64,000 nucleotides of DNA from Streptomyces sp. NBC_01304 (GCF_035975855.1 NZ_CP109055.1:7192001-7256000); one strand, 5' to 3'. Positions 36,601 to 44,417 are shown, numbered from the stretch's first letter. The notes: a model not told the origin generated them from the letters alone. Numbers and translations are program-made.

Positions 36601-38079
36601 CTAGCCGCGACGGACCCGCAGGCCTACGCCCACCAGCACCGCCGCGACCAGCACGATCGCCGAGTCGATGGCCAGCACCGTCCGTGCCCCCGACAGCAGG
36701 TCGGTCGACGTCGTCGCCAGGACTCCGAGCAGCGGGATGCCGATCGTGAGCCCCACCTGCTGGGTGCTCGTGGCGAGGCCCGTCGCCAGGCCCTGCTCGG
36801 AGTTCGGGACACCGGACGTGACGGTCACGTTGTACGCGATGATCGCGCCCAGGTGCCCGATGCAGGCCACGGTCACCCCGACCACCGCGAGCCAGACCGA
36901 CCAGCCCCCGGTCCCGAGACCGAGCAGGCTCGCGGTGAGGACACCCTGCAGCACCAGCGAGCCGACCAGCGTGCGCTGGGCGCCGAAGCGGCCGATTACC
37001 TTCGGGGCCACCGAGCCCGTGACGATGCCCGCGACGCCCACGACGCCGAAGATCAGGCCGGTCTGGAAGGCCGAGAGGCCCAGGATCTCCTGCAGGTACA
37101 GGGTCAGCGCGAAGATGACCGTCGACATCATCGAGAAGGTGACGAGCCCGGCCAGGTTCCCCCACGCCACGGTGCGGCGGCGCAGCATCGGCAGGGAGAC
37201 GAGGGGCTGGGCGGTGCGGGCCTCGATGGCGCCGAACGCGGTGAGCAGGGCGAGGCCGGCGATCAGGGTGACCAGGACCGGGGCGTTGCCGAAGCCGCGT
37301 TCGGCGGCGGTGGAGAGGGCGTAGATCAGGGAGAGCAGTCCGCCGGTGACGGTGATCGCGCCGGGGATGTCGAGGCGCGGCCGCTCGGGGTGGCGGGACT
37401 CGGTCAGCAGGGTCGGGGCCAGGGGCAGCACGAGCAGCGTGAAGAGGGCGAGCAGGCCCATCGTGGAGCGCCAGCCGAGGGTGTCCGTGAGGACTCCGCC
37501 GAGCACCATGCCGACCGTGAAGCCGAGCGAGAGGACGGTGCCGGAGATGGCCAACGCCCGGTCCCGCTGCGGGCCTTCGGGGAAGGTCGTGGTCAGCAGG
37601 GACATGCCGGTCGGCACGATCGCGGCGGCGCCCAGGCCCTGCAGTGCGCGCCCGGTCAGGAACGACGCCGGGTCCCAGGCGAACGTCGCGAGCAGCGAGG
37701 CGGCGCCGAAGAGCGCGAGGCCGGTGAGGAACAGCTTGCGGCGGCCGAAGAGGTCGCCGATCCGTCCGAAGAGGAGCAGGAAGCCGCCGGACGGCAGCGC
37801 GAAGGCCGTCACGCCCCACTGCAGCGCGGACTGGCTCATGCCCAGGTCCTTGCCGAGGACGGGCAGCGCCACGTTCAGGACGGAGAAGTCGAGGGCGACC
37901 ATGAACTGCGCCGCGCAGAGCACGAAGAGGATCAGCTTGGCGCGGACGCCCAGCGGCGCCGGGGCCCCTGTCGCCGAGGACGGAGCCGGGGCCGAGACCT
38001 GGGCCGGGGCCGGGGGAGCGCTGGTGCGGGGAGGAGTGGTCGGGTCGGTGGTCGCGGTTGTCGGGGTGTCGATCGCCAT
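36601..38079 (-). CDS. MFS multidrug exporter (DHA2/EmrB-QacA type)
   Basis: A 492-residue inner-membrane proton antiporter, start ATG 38079. A disordered Pro/Thr/Ala N-terminus of about 45 residues precedes some 13-14 transmembrane helices. Motif A FGRIGDLFGRRKLF, GRALQGLGAAAIVPTGM (motif C region) and LGGVLTDTLGWRST are visible. It is probably a drug or metabolite exporter. It is divergent from an XRE-family regulator with a perfect palindrome between the two, so that regulator likely controls it. Confidence 0.9.
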   Translation of the reverse strand: MAIDTPTTATTDPTTPPRTSAPPAPAQVSAPAPSSATGAPAPLGVRAKLILFVLCAAQFMVALDFSVLNVALPVLGKDLGMSQSALQWGVTAFALPSGGFLLLFGRIGDLFGRRKLFLTGLALFGAASLLATFAWDPASFLTGRALQGLGAAAIVPTGMSLLTTTFPEGPQRDRALAISGTVLSLGFTVGMVLGGVLTDTLGWRSTMGLLALFTLLVLPLAPTLLTESRHPERPRLDIPGAITVTGGLLSLIYALSTAAERGFGNAPVLVTLIAGLALLTAFGAIEARTAQPLVSLPMLRRRTVAWGNLAGLVTFSMMSTVIFALTLYLQEILGLSAFQTGLIFGVVGVAGIVTGSVAPKVIGRFGAQRTLVGSLVLQGVLTASLLGLGTGGWSVWLAVVGVTVACIGHLGAIIAYNVTVTSGVPNSEQGLATGLATSTQQVGLTIGIPLLGVLATTSTDLLSGARTVLAIDSAIVLVAAVLVGVGLRVRRG

Positions 38080-38128
38080 GCACAGCAGCATCGGGGCCCC
38101 GGAATAACAGTGGGGAGCCGGAACTTAT

Positions 38129-38149
38129 GCTGGTGGTCGCACCACCAGC
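38129..38149. promoter_or_regulatory. Perfect palindrome, probable operator between MFS gene and XRE regulator
   Basis: GCTGGTGGT-CGC-ACCACCAGC: nine-base arms with no mismatch in an 85-base divergent intergenic region, next to a -10-like TTATGC. A good candidate site for the adjacent XRE regulator. Confidence 0.65.
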
Positions 38150-38164
38150 CAGGGGGAGACGTAC

Positions 38165-39088
38165 GTGGCCGAGGCAGCCAGGCAGTCGCAGTCCATGCCG
38201 TTCGAGGCGCCCGTGGGGGCCGCCGCGATGAAGGCGCACCGGCTGCAGGAGCTCCGCGAGTTCCTGATGAGCCGCCGGGCCCGGGTCACGCCCGCGCAGG
38301 CGGGTCTGCCGGACGGCGGGGCCCGTCGGCGTACGCCGGGTCTGCGGCGTGAAGAGGTCGCCGTGCTCGCCGGGGTCGGCGCCTCCTGGTACCAGTGGCT
38401 GGAGCAGGGGCGGGACATCTCCGTGTCGCCCCAGGTGCTCGACTCGGTGGCCAGGGTGCTGCGGATGAGCAGCTCCGAGCGCCGCCACCTCTACGTCCTC
38501 GCCGGGCTCAACCCGCCCGCGCCGGAGGTCGAGGAGGCCGACCAGCAGATGTGCGAGGGGCTGCGCCGGCTGATCGACACCTGGATGCCGTATCCGGCGC
38601 ACATCATGGACCAGTACTGGAACTGCGTCATGTACAACGACGCGGCCGCGATGGTGCTCGGCATGCGTCCCGACCGTACGCAGAACTGCCTGGTGAACTT
38701 CTTCACCGACCCCGTGTACCGGTCGCGGGCGAAGAGCTGGGGCGTCAACGCGCCCCAGGTCGTCGCGCAGTACCGGGCGGCCTGCTCCGAGTGCCCGGAC
38801 GACGAGGGCTTCCAGGCCGTGGTGGCCGAGGCCTCGCAGGCCAGCGAGGAGTTCGTCGAGCTGTGGCAGCGGCGGGACATCCAGCCCGGCGGGCAGCTCG
38901 CCAAGGAGATGGAACACCCCCTGGTCGGGGCCCTGTTCTTCGAGTCGACCCAGCTGCGGGTGCCGGCCAGGCCGGACCTCACGATCGTGCTGCACACCCC
39001 GCAGCCGGGCACGGACACGGCCAGCAGGATGGAGTGGCTGTCCTCGCCGGAGGGCCGTAGGGGCTCGATGTATCCCGTGGCGGGGTAG
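38165..39088 (+). CDS. XRE-family transcriptional regulator with MmyB-like ligand domain
   Basis: A 307-residue regulator, GTG 38165 after AGGGGGAGA. The helix-turn-helix is at about 28-105 (LREFLMSRRARVTPAQAGL, RRRTPGLRREEVAVLAGV, SWYQWLEQGRDI); the C-terminal MmyB/PAS-like domain at 125-300 includes WNCVMYNDAAAMVLG, NCLVNFFTDP and HPLVGALFFES. Related proteins often sit divergent from, and repress, exporters or oxidoreductases, as here. It is a paralogue of the regulator ending at 49838. Confidence 0.9.
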   Translation: MAEAARQSQSMPFEAPVGAAAMKAHRLQELREFLMSRRARVTPAQAGLPDGGARRRTPGLRREEVAVLAGVGASWYQWLEQGRDISVSPQVLDSVARVLRMSSSERRHLYVLAGLNPPAPEVEEADQQMCEGLRRLIDTWMPYPAHIMDQYWNCVMYNDAAAMVLGMRPDRTQNCLVNFFTDPVYRSRAKSWGVNAPQVVAQYRAACSECPDDEGFQAVVAEASQASEEFVELWQRRDIQPGGQLAKEMEHPLVGALFFESTQLRVPARPDLTIVLHTPQPGTDTASRMEWLSSPEGRRGSMYPVAG

Positions 39089-39170
39089 CACCTTTCGCCG
39101 GGGAACGCGAGGGGCTAAAGGCGCCCGGCTCAGGTCTAATGGCGGTAATGCGGTCTTTAGGTGCGGCTTA

Positions 39171-39193
39171 GGTTGGTTCATACCAATCCAACC
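39171..39193. promoter_or_regulatory. Overlapping inverted repeats upstream of a lipoprotein gene
   Basis: GGTTGGTTCATACCAATCCAACC contains TTGGT-TCAT-ACCAA and GGTTGG...CCAACC, about 17 bases before the GTG. It could be an operator or a leader hairpin. Confidence 0.4.
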
Positions 39194-39209
39194 CCCACTG
39201 GGAGAACCT

Positions 39210-39938
39210 GTGCGTGCCCGTCCCCTGCGGTTCGCTGCGACCTGCCTCGCCGCCTCGTCCCTGCTCTTCGCCGCCGCCTGCGGGGGTGCCGCGGACGCCA
39301 AGGAGTCCCCGAAGAAGCCGCAAGGGCCGCAGCCGCTGACTGCCGCACAGGCCAAGAGCGTTCTGATCGGCGCCGCCGACCTGCCGGACGGGTGGAAGCT
39401 CCAGAAGGACACCGTCCTGGACCAGGAGGAAGTGAACCAGAGCACCGACTTCGGCAAGGCCGAGCAGGCCGACTGCCAGGTGTTCCTCGATGTCGTCAAC
39501 ACCGGACGGCTGCTCTCGGACTACAAGGTCGGCCGTCAGCAGCTCTTCGCGCGTGACGGGGACACGAGCACGCTGGGCCAGGACGTCAGCGGCTATCCCG
39601 TCGCCGACTCCGAGAGCGCGATGAAGAAGCTCGCGGGCGCGGTGAAGTCGTGCACGACGTTCGACACCACCTATGAGGGCAAGGCCGCGAAGGCCAGGCT
39701 CAAGAAGGTGGACCTGCCCCCGCTCGGTGACGAGGCGGTCGGATACCGGATGCACTTCGAGTCGAACGGCTACGCCATCGACTTCGAGATCGCGACCGTC
39801 CGGGTCGGCGCCAACATCACCACGATCCTCCACAACTGGGGTGAAGACGAGCGGGGCGAGAAGGACTTCCGGCAGGCCTACACCAAGGCCGCGGCCAACC
39901 TGAAGAAGGCGCTCAGCGGCGACTCCGCCGCCAAGTAA
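39210..39938 (+). CDS. Putative lipoprotein of unknown function
   Basis: A 242-residue protein with a lipoprotein signal peptide (lipobox FAAAC, Cys24). A PKKPQGPQPLTAAQAK linker leads to a globular domain (about 45-240) containing LPDGWKLQKD, two cysteines (DCQVFLDV and KSCTTFD) that may pair, and AVGYRMHFESNGYAIDFEIATVRVG. It looks like a secreted alpha/beta sensor-like domain common in streptomycete lipoproteins; I cannot name a function. GTG start with GGGAG upstream. It has its own terminator-like hairpin downstream. Confidence 0.78.
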   Translation: MRARPLRFAATCLAASSLLFAAACGGAADAKESPKKPQGPQPLTAAQAKSVLIGAADLPDGWKLQKDTVLDQEEVNQSTDFGKAEQADCQVFLDVVNTGRLLSDYKVGRQQLFARDGDTSTLGQDVSGYPVADSESAMKKLAGAVKSCTTFDTTYEGKAAKARLKKVDLPPLGDEAVGYRMHFESNGYAIDFEIATVRVGANITTILHNWGEDERGEKDFRQAYTKAAANLKKALSGDSAAK

Positions 39939-39966
39939 CGGGGCATCGGGGGACGCCCGGAGGGGA

Positions 39967-40012
39967 GAGCACCCCGGCACGACCTGTGGGAGCGGGTCGG
40001 GCCGGGGTGCTC
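39967..40012 (+). terminator. Hairpin after the lipoprotein gene
   Basis: A perfect 12-base stem, GAGCACCCCGGC ... GCCGGGGTGCTC, encloses a smaller inner stem (CGACC/GGTCG). It lies 28 bases after the stop, with no T tract. Confidence 0.65.
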
Positions 40013-40047
40013 CGCATGCCCCGCCGCGGCCTACGTATGCTCGGGGC

Positions 40048-40392
40048 ATGACCGAGACGCTTGACCCCGAGGACCGCAAGATCGTCACCCTGGCCCGCTC
40101 GGCGCGGGCCCGCAACGGCGTGCCCGAGGGCGCGGCCGTGCGTGACGAGACGGGGCGTACGTACGTGGCCGGGACCGTCGACCTCGACTCCCTGAAGCTC
40201 AGCGCGCTGCGCACCGCAGTCGCGATGGCCGTGGCGAGCGGGGCGAAGTCGCTGGAGGCGGCGGCGGTGGTCTCCGAGGCCGGGGCCCTGTCCGAGGAGG
40301 ACCTCTCGGCGGTACGCGACCTCGGCGGGGCGGGGACGCCGGTGCTGCTTGCCGGGGCGGACGCGGCGGTGCGCTCCACGGTCGTCGTCTGA
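40048..40392 (+). CDS. Cytidine-deaminase-like protein lacking zinc ligands
   Basis: A 114-residue protein resembling a small cytidine deaminase (AAVRDETGRTYVAGTVD, then a helix ALRTAVAMAVASGA, then AAAVVSEAG). It contains no cysteine and no histidine at all: the usual (C/H)AE motif reads LSALRTA and PCxxC is absent. It therefore cannot bind the catalytic zinc. Short proteins of this kind lie between corC and era in many actinobacteria (as I recall also in M. tuberculosis), so it is a conserved non-catalytic member of that neighbourhood. Role unknown; it may bind a nucleotide or a partner. Here it is separated from both neighbours by insertions. Confidence 0.78.
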   Translation: MTETLDPEDRKIVTLARSARARNGVPEGAAVRDETGRTYVAGTVDLDSLKLSALRTAVAMAVASGAKSLEAAAVVSEAGALSEEDLSAVRDLGGAGTPVLLAGADAAVRSTVVV

Positions 40393-40445
40393 GCGGACGG
40401 AACGGTGCGCTCCGCCGGGACCGCGTGAGCTCGGCACAACGAACG

Positions 40446-40465
40446 TACTGACTTCTAGATCAGTA
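40446..40465. promoter_or_regulatory. Inverted repeat upstream of the secreted WxL-like locus
   Basis: TACTGA-CTTCTAGA-TCAGTA is a perfect 6-base inverted repeat in the gap between the CDA-like gene and the first secreted-protein gene. It is A/T-rich for this genome and a possible operator. Confidence 0.4.
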
Positions 40466-40478
40466 ACATCCACCACTC

Positions 40479-40504
40479 AAGTCCCTTGAAGAATCAAGGG
40501 ACTT
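40479..40504. terminator. Hairpin, terminator or attenuator
   Basis: AAGTCCCTTGA-AGAA-TCAAGGGACTT is a perfect 11-base stem followed by CCTCTT. It lies 90 bases after the CDA-like stop and 175 bases before the next start. It could end the first transcript or sit in the leader of the second. Confidence 0.6.
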
Positions 40505-40530
40505 CCTCTTGCAATCGCTTTCTATCCGCG

Positions 40531-40539
40531 CATCAATGG
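40531..40539. promoter_or_regulatory. Shared motif CATCAATGG, copy 1
   Basis: CCGCGCATCAATGG here and CCGCACATCAATGG at 41365-41378 are nearly identical words upstream of consecutive secreted-protein genes. They are possible shared promoter or regulator elements; distances to the starts differ (about 140 and 56 bases). Confidence 0.4.
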
Positions 40540-40678
40540 ATGACAGTTCTTTCCGACGGACCGTCAGATAAGAGCCGCCGCGCGGCGTGCCGCACCCCCG
40601 CCCGCGGACGGTCCGCGCACACCCCCAAGCAACCCTTGTGGCGATGGTGTGCGCCTTCCTATCGGAAAAGGGGAAGCG

Positions 40679-41158
40679 ATGAAGCACAGCAGGAAGTTCG
40701 GGATCAGCGCTGCCGCCACCGCGGGAGCGCTGGCCCTGGCCGGCCTCGCCTTCGCACCGGCCGCGGCAGCGGTCGCACCGGGCGCGGCCACGGTAAGCGC
40801 CGACTGCGGTATCTACGGCAGCGGTGAGGCGACCCTCACGGCAACCCAGAGCGGCACCACCGCGACCATCACGGTCACCTCGTCCGAGATCACCACGCCG
40901 GTCGCGGTGGAGGCGAACACCGTCAACTCCACGCTCAAGATGTCCAAGGCCGGCGGCGGGACCGTCGAGTTCACGGGCAGCAGCAACCCCGCGATGCCCG
41001 CCGGCGGCGGGGTCAACTCCGGCCCGCTGACCGGGACCGTCGCCTCCGGCGACACGCTCGACGCCTTCCCGGGCTCGGTGACGCTCGTGGTCATGGGCAT
41101 CAACGTGACCTGCAACTCGACCGGGGCGCAGGCGCCTGGCCCGTTCGTGTTCGACTGA
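40679..41158 (+). CDS. Small secreted beta-rich protein, first gene of a WxL-like locus
   Basis: A 159-residue protein; ATG 40679 has GGGGAAG upstream. A Sec signal peptide of about 35 residues (MKHSRKFGISAAATAG ... PAAAAVAPG) precedes a Thr/Ser/Gly/Val-rich mature part of about 120 residues with two cysteines (SADCGIYG and NVTCNSTG) placed to close a disulfide around a beta-sandwich. The GTV...G..T..FPGSV...C layout resembles the N-terminal module of the next protein. No catalytic motif. It is probably a cell-wall or extracellular partner of the two following proteins. Confidence 0.78.
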   Translation: MKHSRKFGISAAATAGALALAGLAFAPAAAAVAPGAATVSADCGIYGSGEATLTATQSGTTATITVTSSEITTPVAVEANTVNSTLKMSKAGGGTVEFTGSSNPAMPAGGGVNSGPLTGTVASGDTLDAFPGSVTLVVMGINVTCNSTGAQAPGPFVFD

Positions 41159-41303
41159 GCAACCGCCGTTCGACCGGGCAAGCGTCGTTCGGCCGAGTGA
41201 CCGCAGTATCGGCATGACGGACCGGTGTCGCCCCGTGCGGCACCGGTCTCCGGGCTGCCCGCACCTTCGGATGCGTACCAACTGACCTGCGGAAATGCGG
41301 ATC

Positions 41304-41331
41304 TTGACAGCATCTGATGGGTCATCAGGTG
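41304..41331 (+). promoter_or_regulatory. TTGACA box with overlapping palindrome
   Basis: TTGACA (41304-41309) is followed at once by CATCTGATG-GGT-CATCAGGTG, an inverted repeat with one mismatch (41311-41331). A regulator bound here would sit in the -35/-10 spacer of the WxL-like gene. The -10 itself is not clear. Confidence 0.45.
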
Positions 41332-41344
41332 AAGTGTTTCGATT

Positions 41345-41378
41345 CCATTGACTTTTCACATACCCCGCACATCAATGG
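41345..41378. promoter_or_regulatory. Inverted repeat CCATTGA...TCAATGG with shared motif copy 2
   Basis: Perfect 7-base arms are separated by 20 bases, 56 bases before the WxL-like start. The right arm is the CATCAATGG word also found at 40531. Confidence 0.45.
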
Positions 41379-41433
41379 CCCCCGTCGGCGCAGAAGAGCC
41401 GCTGCGCCCGGCATTCACCAGGAGGGGGCAAAC

Positions 41434-42765
41434 ATGCCTTCAGCAAGACGAAGACGCCGCTGGATGGCGGCACTAGGGGTGACCGCGCTCGCGGTCGGGG
41501 CAGGCGGGGCGCTGGCCCCGAACGCCACGGCGCTGGCCACCGCGGCCCAGCAGGTCGAGTTCCCGACCCGCTGTGTGCCGCCGCCGATCGCGGGGATCCC
41601 GCCGATCGAAGGCCCGACCACCGCGGACATCACCGTCGACAACATGACGCCCAAGGTGGGCGACACGGTCAACGTGACGTACAAGGTGGTCAAACCCGCG
41701 GCCAGCAACCCCGTCGACCTCGCCCTGCCCGCTGACATCATGCTGCCCACCGGCAAGGTGACCGTCGGCGGAGCCCAGAGCGGGGACGCGACCGTCGCGG
41801 GGCCCAGGAAGAATCCGCCGGTCGATCCCAAGGGAACGTTCCCGGGCTTCGAGATGACGGGAACCCTGACCCTCACCGCGCCCGGTGAGGTCACCCTGTC
41901 GCCCGGCGACTACAACATCAACACCAACTACATCATGTCGCTCGACACCCCGTGCACGGTGCTCAATCCACCGGCACCGGCCTCGCTGACGCTGAACGTG
42001 GCGCCGGCCGGAAACACCAACCCCCGTTCCCTGCAACTGGGTTCGGCCTCGGGCAAGCCCGGCGACAGCGTGACCGTCACCGGGTCGAAGTTCACCGCGG
42101 GGGCCGAGGTCACCGTGGCGGGCCGGGCCGGGGACACCGAGACGGCCGACAAGAAGACCGTGACGGCCGACGCACAGGGCGGCTTCAGCGCGGCGCTGCC
42201 CGTCAGCGACAAGGCGACGACAGGCATCGTCGCGTACGAAGGAAGTGCCTGGTCCACCAAGAAGGGCGCAGGCCCGGCGGCGTATGTCGTGATCGACGAC
42301 ACCCCCCTCCCCGCCGGCAGCCAGAAGCTCAACTCCTCGGTGAAGGCAGGCACGTTGTCGATGACGCAGGCCGGAGACACCGTCGAGATGACGCCGGTCG
42401 ACTTCGGCCAGGGCGGCTTCTCGCGCGGGTCGCTGCAGACGGTGACGGTCAAGGACTTCCGCGGCGGGCCCGCGGGTTGGTCCCTGACCGGCAAGGTCAC
42501 CGACTTCACCGGTCCCGGCGGAGCGAAGGTCGACGCGTCGAAGCTGGGCTGGACACCGGTCTGCCAGACCAAGGCAGGCTCGCCGAGCACCTGTGCGGCG
42601 GGCTCGCCCGGAACGGTCGGCAGCTCGGGGGCGACCCTCGCGTCCACCCCCAACGCGGCACTCACCGGCGGTGAGTTCACCGTCGACGCCCGGGTCTCGC
42701 TGAAGGTGCCGGAGTTCACGCCACCCGGGGCGTACTCCGGGGTGCTGACGCTCACGCTCACCTGA
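41434..42765 (+). CDS. Secreted protein with C-terminal WxL-like domain
   Basis: A 443-residue protein; ATG 41434 follows GGAGGGGG. The signal peptide spans 1-35 with an Arg-rich start (MPSARRRRRW). An N-terminal beta module (about 40-185) carries two cysteines; a middle Ig/IPT-like repeat runs about 190-290 (SGKPGDSVTVTGSKFTAGAE); and residues 300-443 resemble a WxL domain: GDTVEMTPVDFGQGG, GWSLTGKVTDFTG with Trp349-Ser-Leu351, LGWTPVC with Trp373, and the terminal AYSGVLTLTLT strand. WxL domains attach Gram-positive surface proteins to peptidoglycan without sortase. The next gene encodes a DUF916-like partner, as in Firmicute WxL clusters. The call is by pattern and needs a profile search. 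Confidence 0.72.
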   Translation: MPSARRRRRWMAALGVTALAVGAGGALAPNATALATAAQQVEFPTRCVPPPIAGIPPIEGPTTADITVDNMTPKVGDTVNVTYKVVKPAASNPVDLALPADIMLPTGKVTVGGAQSGDATVAGPRKNPPVDPKGTFPGFEMTGTLTLTAPGEVTLSPGDYNINTNYIMSLDTPCTVLNPPAPASLTLNVAPAGNTNPRSLQLGSASGKPGDSVTVTGSKFTAGAEVTVAGRAGDTETADKKTVTADAQGGFSAALPVSDKATTGIVAYEGSAWSTKKGAGPAAYVVIDDTPLPAGSQKLNSSVKAGTLSMTQAGDTVEMTPVDFGQGGFSRGSLQTVTVKDFRGGPAGWSLTGKVTDFTGPGGAKVDASKLGWTPVCQTKAGSPSTCAAGSPGTVGSSGATLASTPNAALTGGEFTVDARVSLKVPEFTPPGAYSGVLTLTLT

Positions 42766-42849
42766 CGTACATCCCTCTCGGGACGTACGAACGCTTCGAT
42801 CACCAGTGGTGGGCCGCGCACCCGGCCCACCTCCCAGCCGGGGGGACCT

Positions 42850-43797
42850 GTGCGTAGATTCATCTGTCTTCTGTACGTCGCCGTGGCCGCGGTCGGCCTC
42901 CAACTGCTCGCCCCGCCCGCCGCGTACGCCGCCGACAACGGGCGCTGGTCCGTGTACCCGGCCGCGTCCAAGCTGGGCGGGCGCCCGTACTTCTACCTCT
43001 CCGCCGACCCCGGCAGCACGCTCAAGGACAAGGTCACCGTCACCAACAAGGCCGACCGGCCCACGACGTTCCGGCTGTACGGCGCCGACGCGTACAACAC
43101 CGCGCGCGACGGGGGCTTCGCGGTGCGGACGCGGGGCGAGAAGCAGCGCGCGGTCGGGGCATGGGTCCGGCTGGCGAAGTCGAAGGTCACGGTGGCGCCG
43201 GGGAAGTCGGTGACCGTGCCGTTCTCCCTGGCCGTGCCCGAGGGGGCCGAGCCGGGGGATCACCCGGGTGCGATCGTCGCCCTCGACGAGCGGGTCTCCG
43301 GCGGTGAGGGGGACGTGGCGGTCGGGATTCGACGTGCGGTCGGGGCGCGGGTGTATCTGCGGGTCGGCGGGCCGACCGTGGCCGCGCTCGCGGTGGAGGA
43401 CATGCGGATGTCGCGTACGCAGCCGCTGGTGCCCGGGGCCGGGGACAGCACTGCCGTGATCACGTACACGCTGCACAACCGGGGGAATGTGACGCTGAAT
43501 CCCAAGGCGACGTTGCGGGCGGAGGGGTTGTTCGGGCGTACGTTGCTGTCGCGGGAGCTCTCCCGGGTGCCCTCGGAGTTGTTGCCCCGGCAGAAGGTGC
43601 GGCTCACTGAGCGGTGGGTCGGGGCTCCGCAGCTCGATTGGGGCGATGTCACGCTGACGGCTACCGCCGCGTCCGTGCGGACCTCGGGGTCCGCGTCCTT
43701 CTTCGCGTTGCCTTGGCTGGCGGCCGGGGTGCTGGTCGTGGTGCTTGGTGGGGGTGGGTGGCTGTGGGTGGTGCGGCGTCGGCGGCGGGCCTCATGA
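42850..43797 (+). CDS. DUF916-like, membrane-anchored WxL-interacting protein
   Basis: A 315-residue protein; GTG 42850 follows a G-rich ribosome site. Signal peptide 1-27 (ending YAADN); a DUF916-like Ig domain 30-170 (GRWSVYPA, YFYLSADPGSTLKDKVTV, TNKADRPTTFRLYGADAY, VTVAPGKSVTVPFSLAVPEG, HPGAIVALDE); a second beta domain 175-275 (YTLHNRGNVTLNP); and a C-terminal transmembrane helix (about 282-305) with RRRRRAS inside. DUF916 proteins bind peptidoglycan and WxL domains at the cell surface. It lies 84 bases downstream of the WxL-like gene and is probably co-transcribed. Confidence 0.8.
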   Translation: MRRFICLLYVAVAAVGLQLLAPPAAYAADNGRWSVYPAASKLGGRPYFYLSADPGSTLKDKVTVTNKADRPTTFRLYGADAYNTARDGGFAVRTRGEKQRAVGAWVRLAKSKVTVAPGKSVTVPFSLAVPEGAEPGDHPGAIVALDERVSGGEGDVAVGIRRAVGARVYLRVGGPTVAALAVEDMRMSRTQPLVPGAGDSTAVITYTLHNRGNVTLNPKATLRAEGLFGRTLLSRELSRVPSELLPRQKVRLTERWVGAPQLDWGDVTLTATAASVRTSGSASFFALPWLAAGVLVVVLGGGGWLWVVRRRRRAS

Positions 43798-43800
43798 ATT

Positions 43801-43889
43801 TCTCCCCGCCCCGCCCCTTCCCGAAATCCTCCGGAGGCTGGGGGCTGCGCCCCCAGACCCCCCTTGTCCTCAAACGCCGGACGGGCTGA
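43801..43889 (+). repeat. Intergenic repeat copy 6 (single form, convergent genes)
   Basis: C-rich arm 43801-43824, GGGGGCTGCGCCCCC middle, and GTCCTCAAACGCCGGACGGG from 43866. It follows the DUF916-like stop directly. The next gene is convergent but no mirrored half is present, the one exception to the orientation rule. Confidence 0.85.
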
Positions 43890-43907
43890 TTTATCGCAAT
43901 GGATCGT

Positions 43908-44384
43908 TCAGACCTCGACCTGGATCTCCACCTCGACCGGCGCGTCCAGCGGCAGCACCGCCACGCCCACCGCGCTGCGCGCATGCACGCCCGCGTCACC
44001 GAAAGCCGTGCCGAGCAGCTCGCTCGCGCCATTGACCACGCCCGGCTGAGCCGTGAAGTCGGGCGCGCTGGCGACGAAGCCGACGACCTTGACGACGCGC
44101 TTGACCGCGGACAGGTCGCCGATCACGGACTTGACCGCCGCAAGGGCGTTGAGCGCGCACTGCTGGGCGAGCTCCTTGGCCTGCTCGGCCGTGACCTCGG
44201 CGCCGACCTTGCCGGTCAGCGGCAACTTGCCCTCCACCATGGGGAGTTGGCCGGAGGTGAAGACGTACGGACCGTTGCGTACGGCGGGGACGTAGACCGC
44301 GACCGGCGCGGGCGTCGGGGGCAGGGACAGGCCGGCCTCGGCGAGGCGCTGTTCAGGGGTGCTCGGGGTGCTCGGGGTGCTCAT
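43908..44384 (-). CDS. RidA family enamine/imine deaminase
   Basis: A 158-residue YjgF/YER057c/UK114 protein. The N-terminal STPSTPSTPEQR is a short repeat tail; core motifs include RNGPYVFTSGQLPMVEGKLP, CALNALAAVKSVIGDLS and FGDAGVHARSAVGVAVLPLD with the substrate-binding Arg. RidA hydrolyses reactive 2-aminoacrylate to pyruvate and ammonia. It lies 33 bases downstream of a cysteine desulfhydrase whose reaction releases aminoacrylate, so the two are a logical pair. It is the last gene of the minus-strand operon. Confidence 0.88.
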   Translation of the reverse strand: MSTPSTPSTPEQRLAEAGLSLPPTPAPVAVYVPAVRNGPYVFTSGQLPMVEGKLPLTGKVGAEVTAEQAKELAQQCALNALAAVKSVIGDLSAVKRVVKVVGFVASAPDFTAQPGVVNGASELLGTAFGDAGVHARSAVGVAVLPLDAPVEVEIQVEV

Positions 44385-44417
44385 CTCAGGATCTCCGGAT
44401 CTCCGTAGGGGTGGGGG

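Noticed and set aside
36521..39502. A 993-codon minus-strand frame spanning repeat copy 5, the MFS gene and the XRE gene
   Set aside because: It runs out of frame with the MFS gene and through an intergenic palindrome; real proteins lie in other frames.
40048..40392. Annotating the CDA-like gene as an active cytidine deaminase
   Set aside because: There is no cysteine or histidine in the protein, so the catalytic zinc site is missing.
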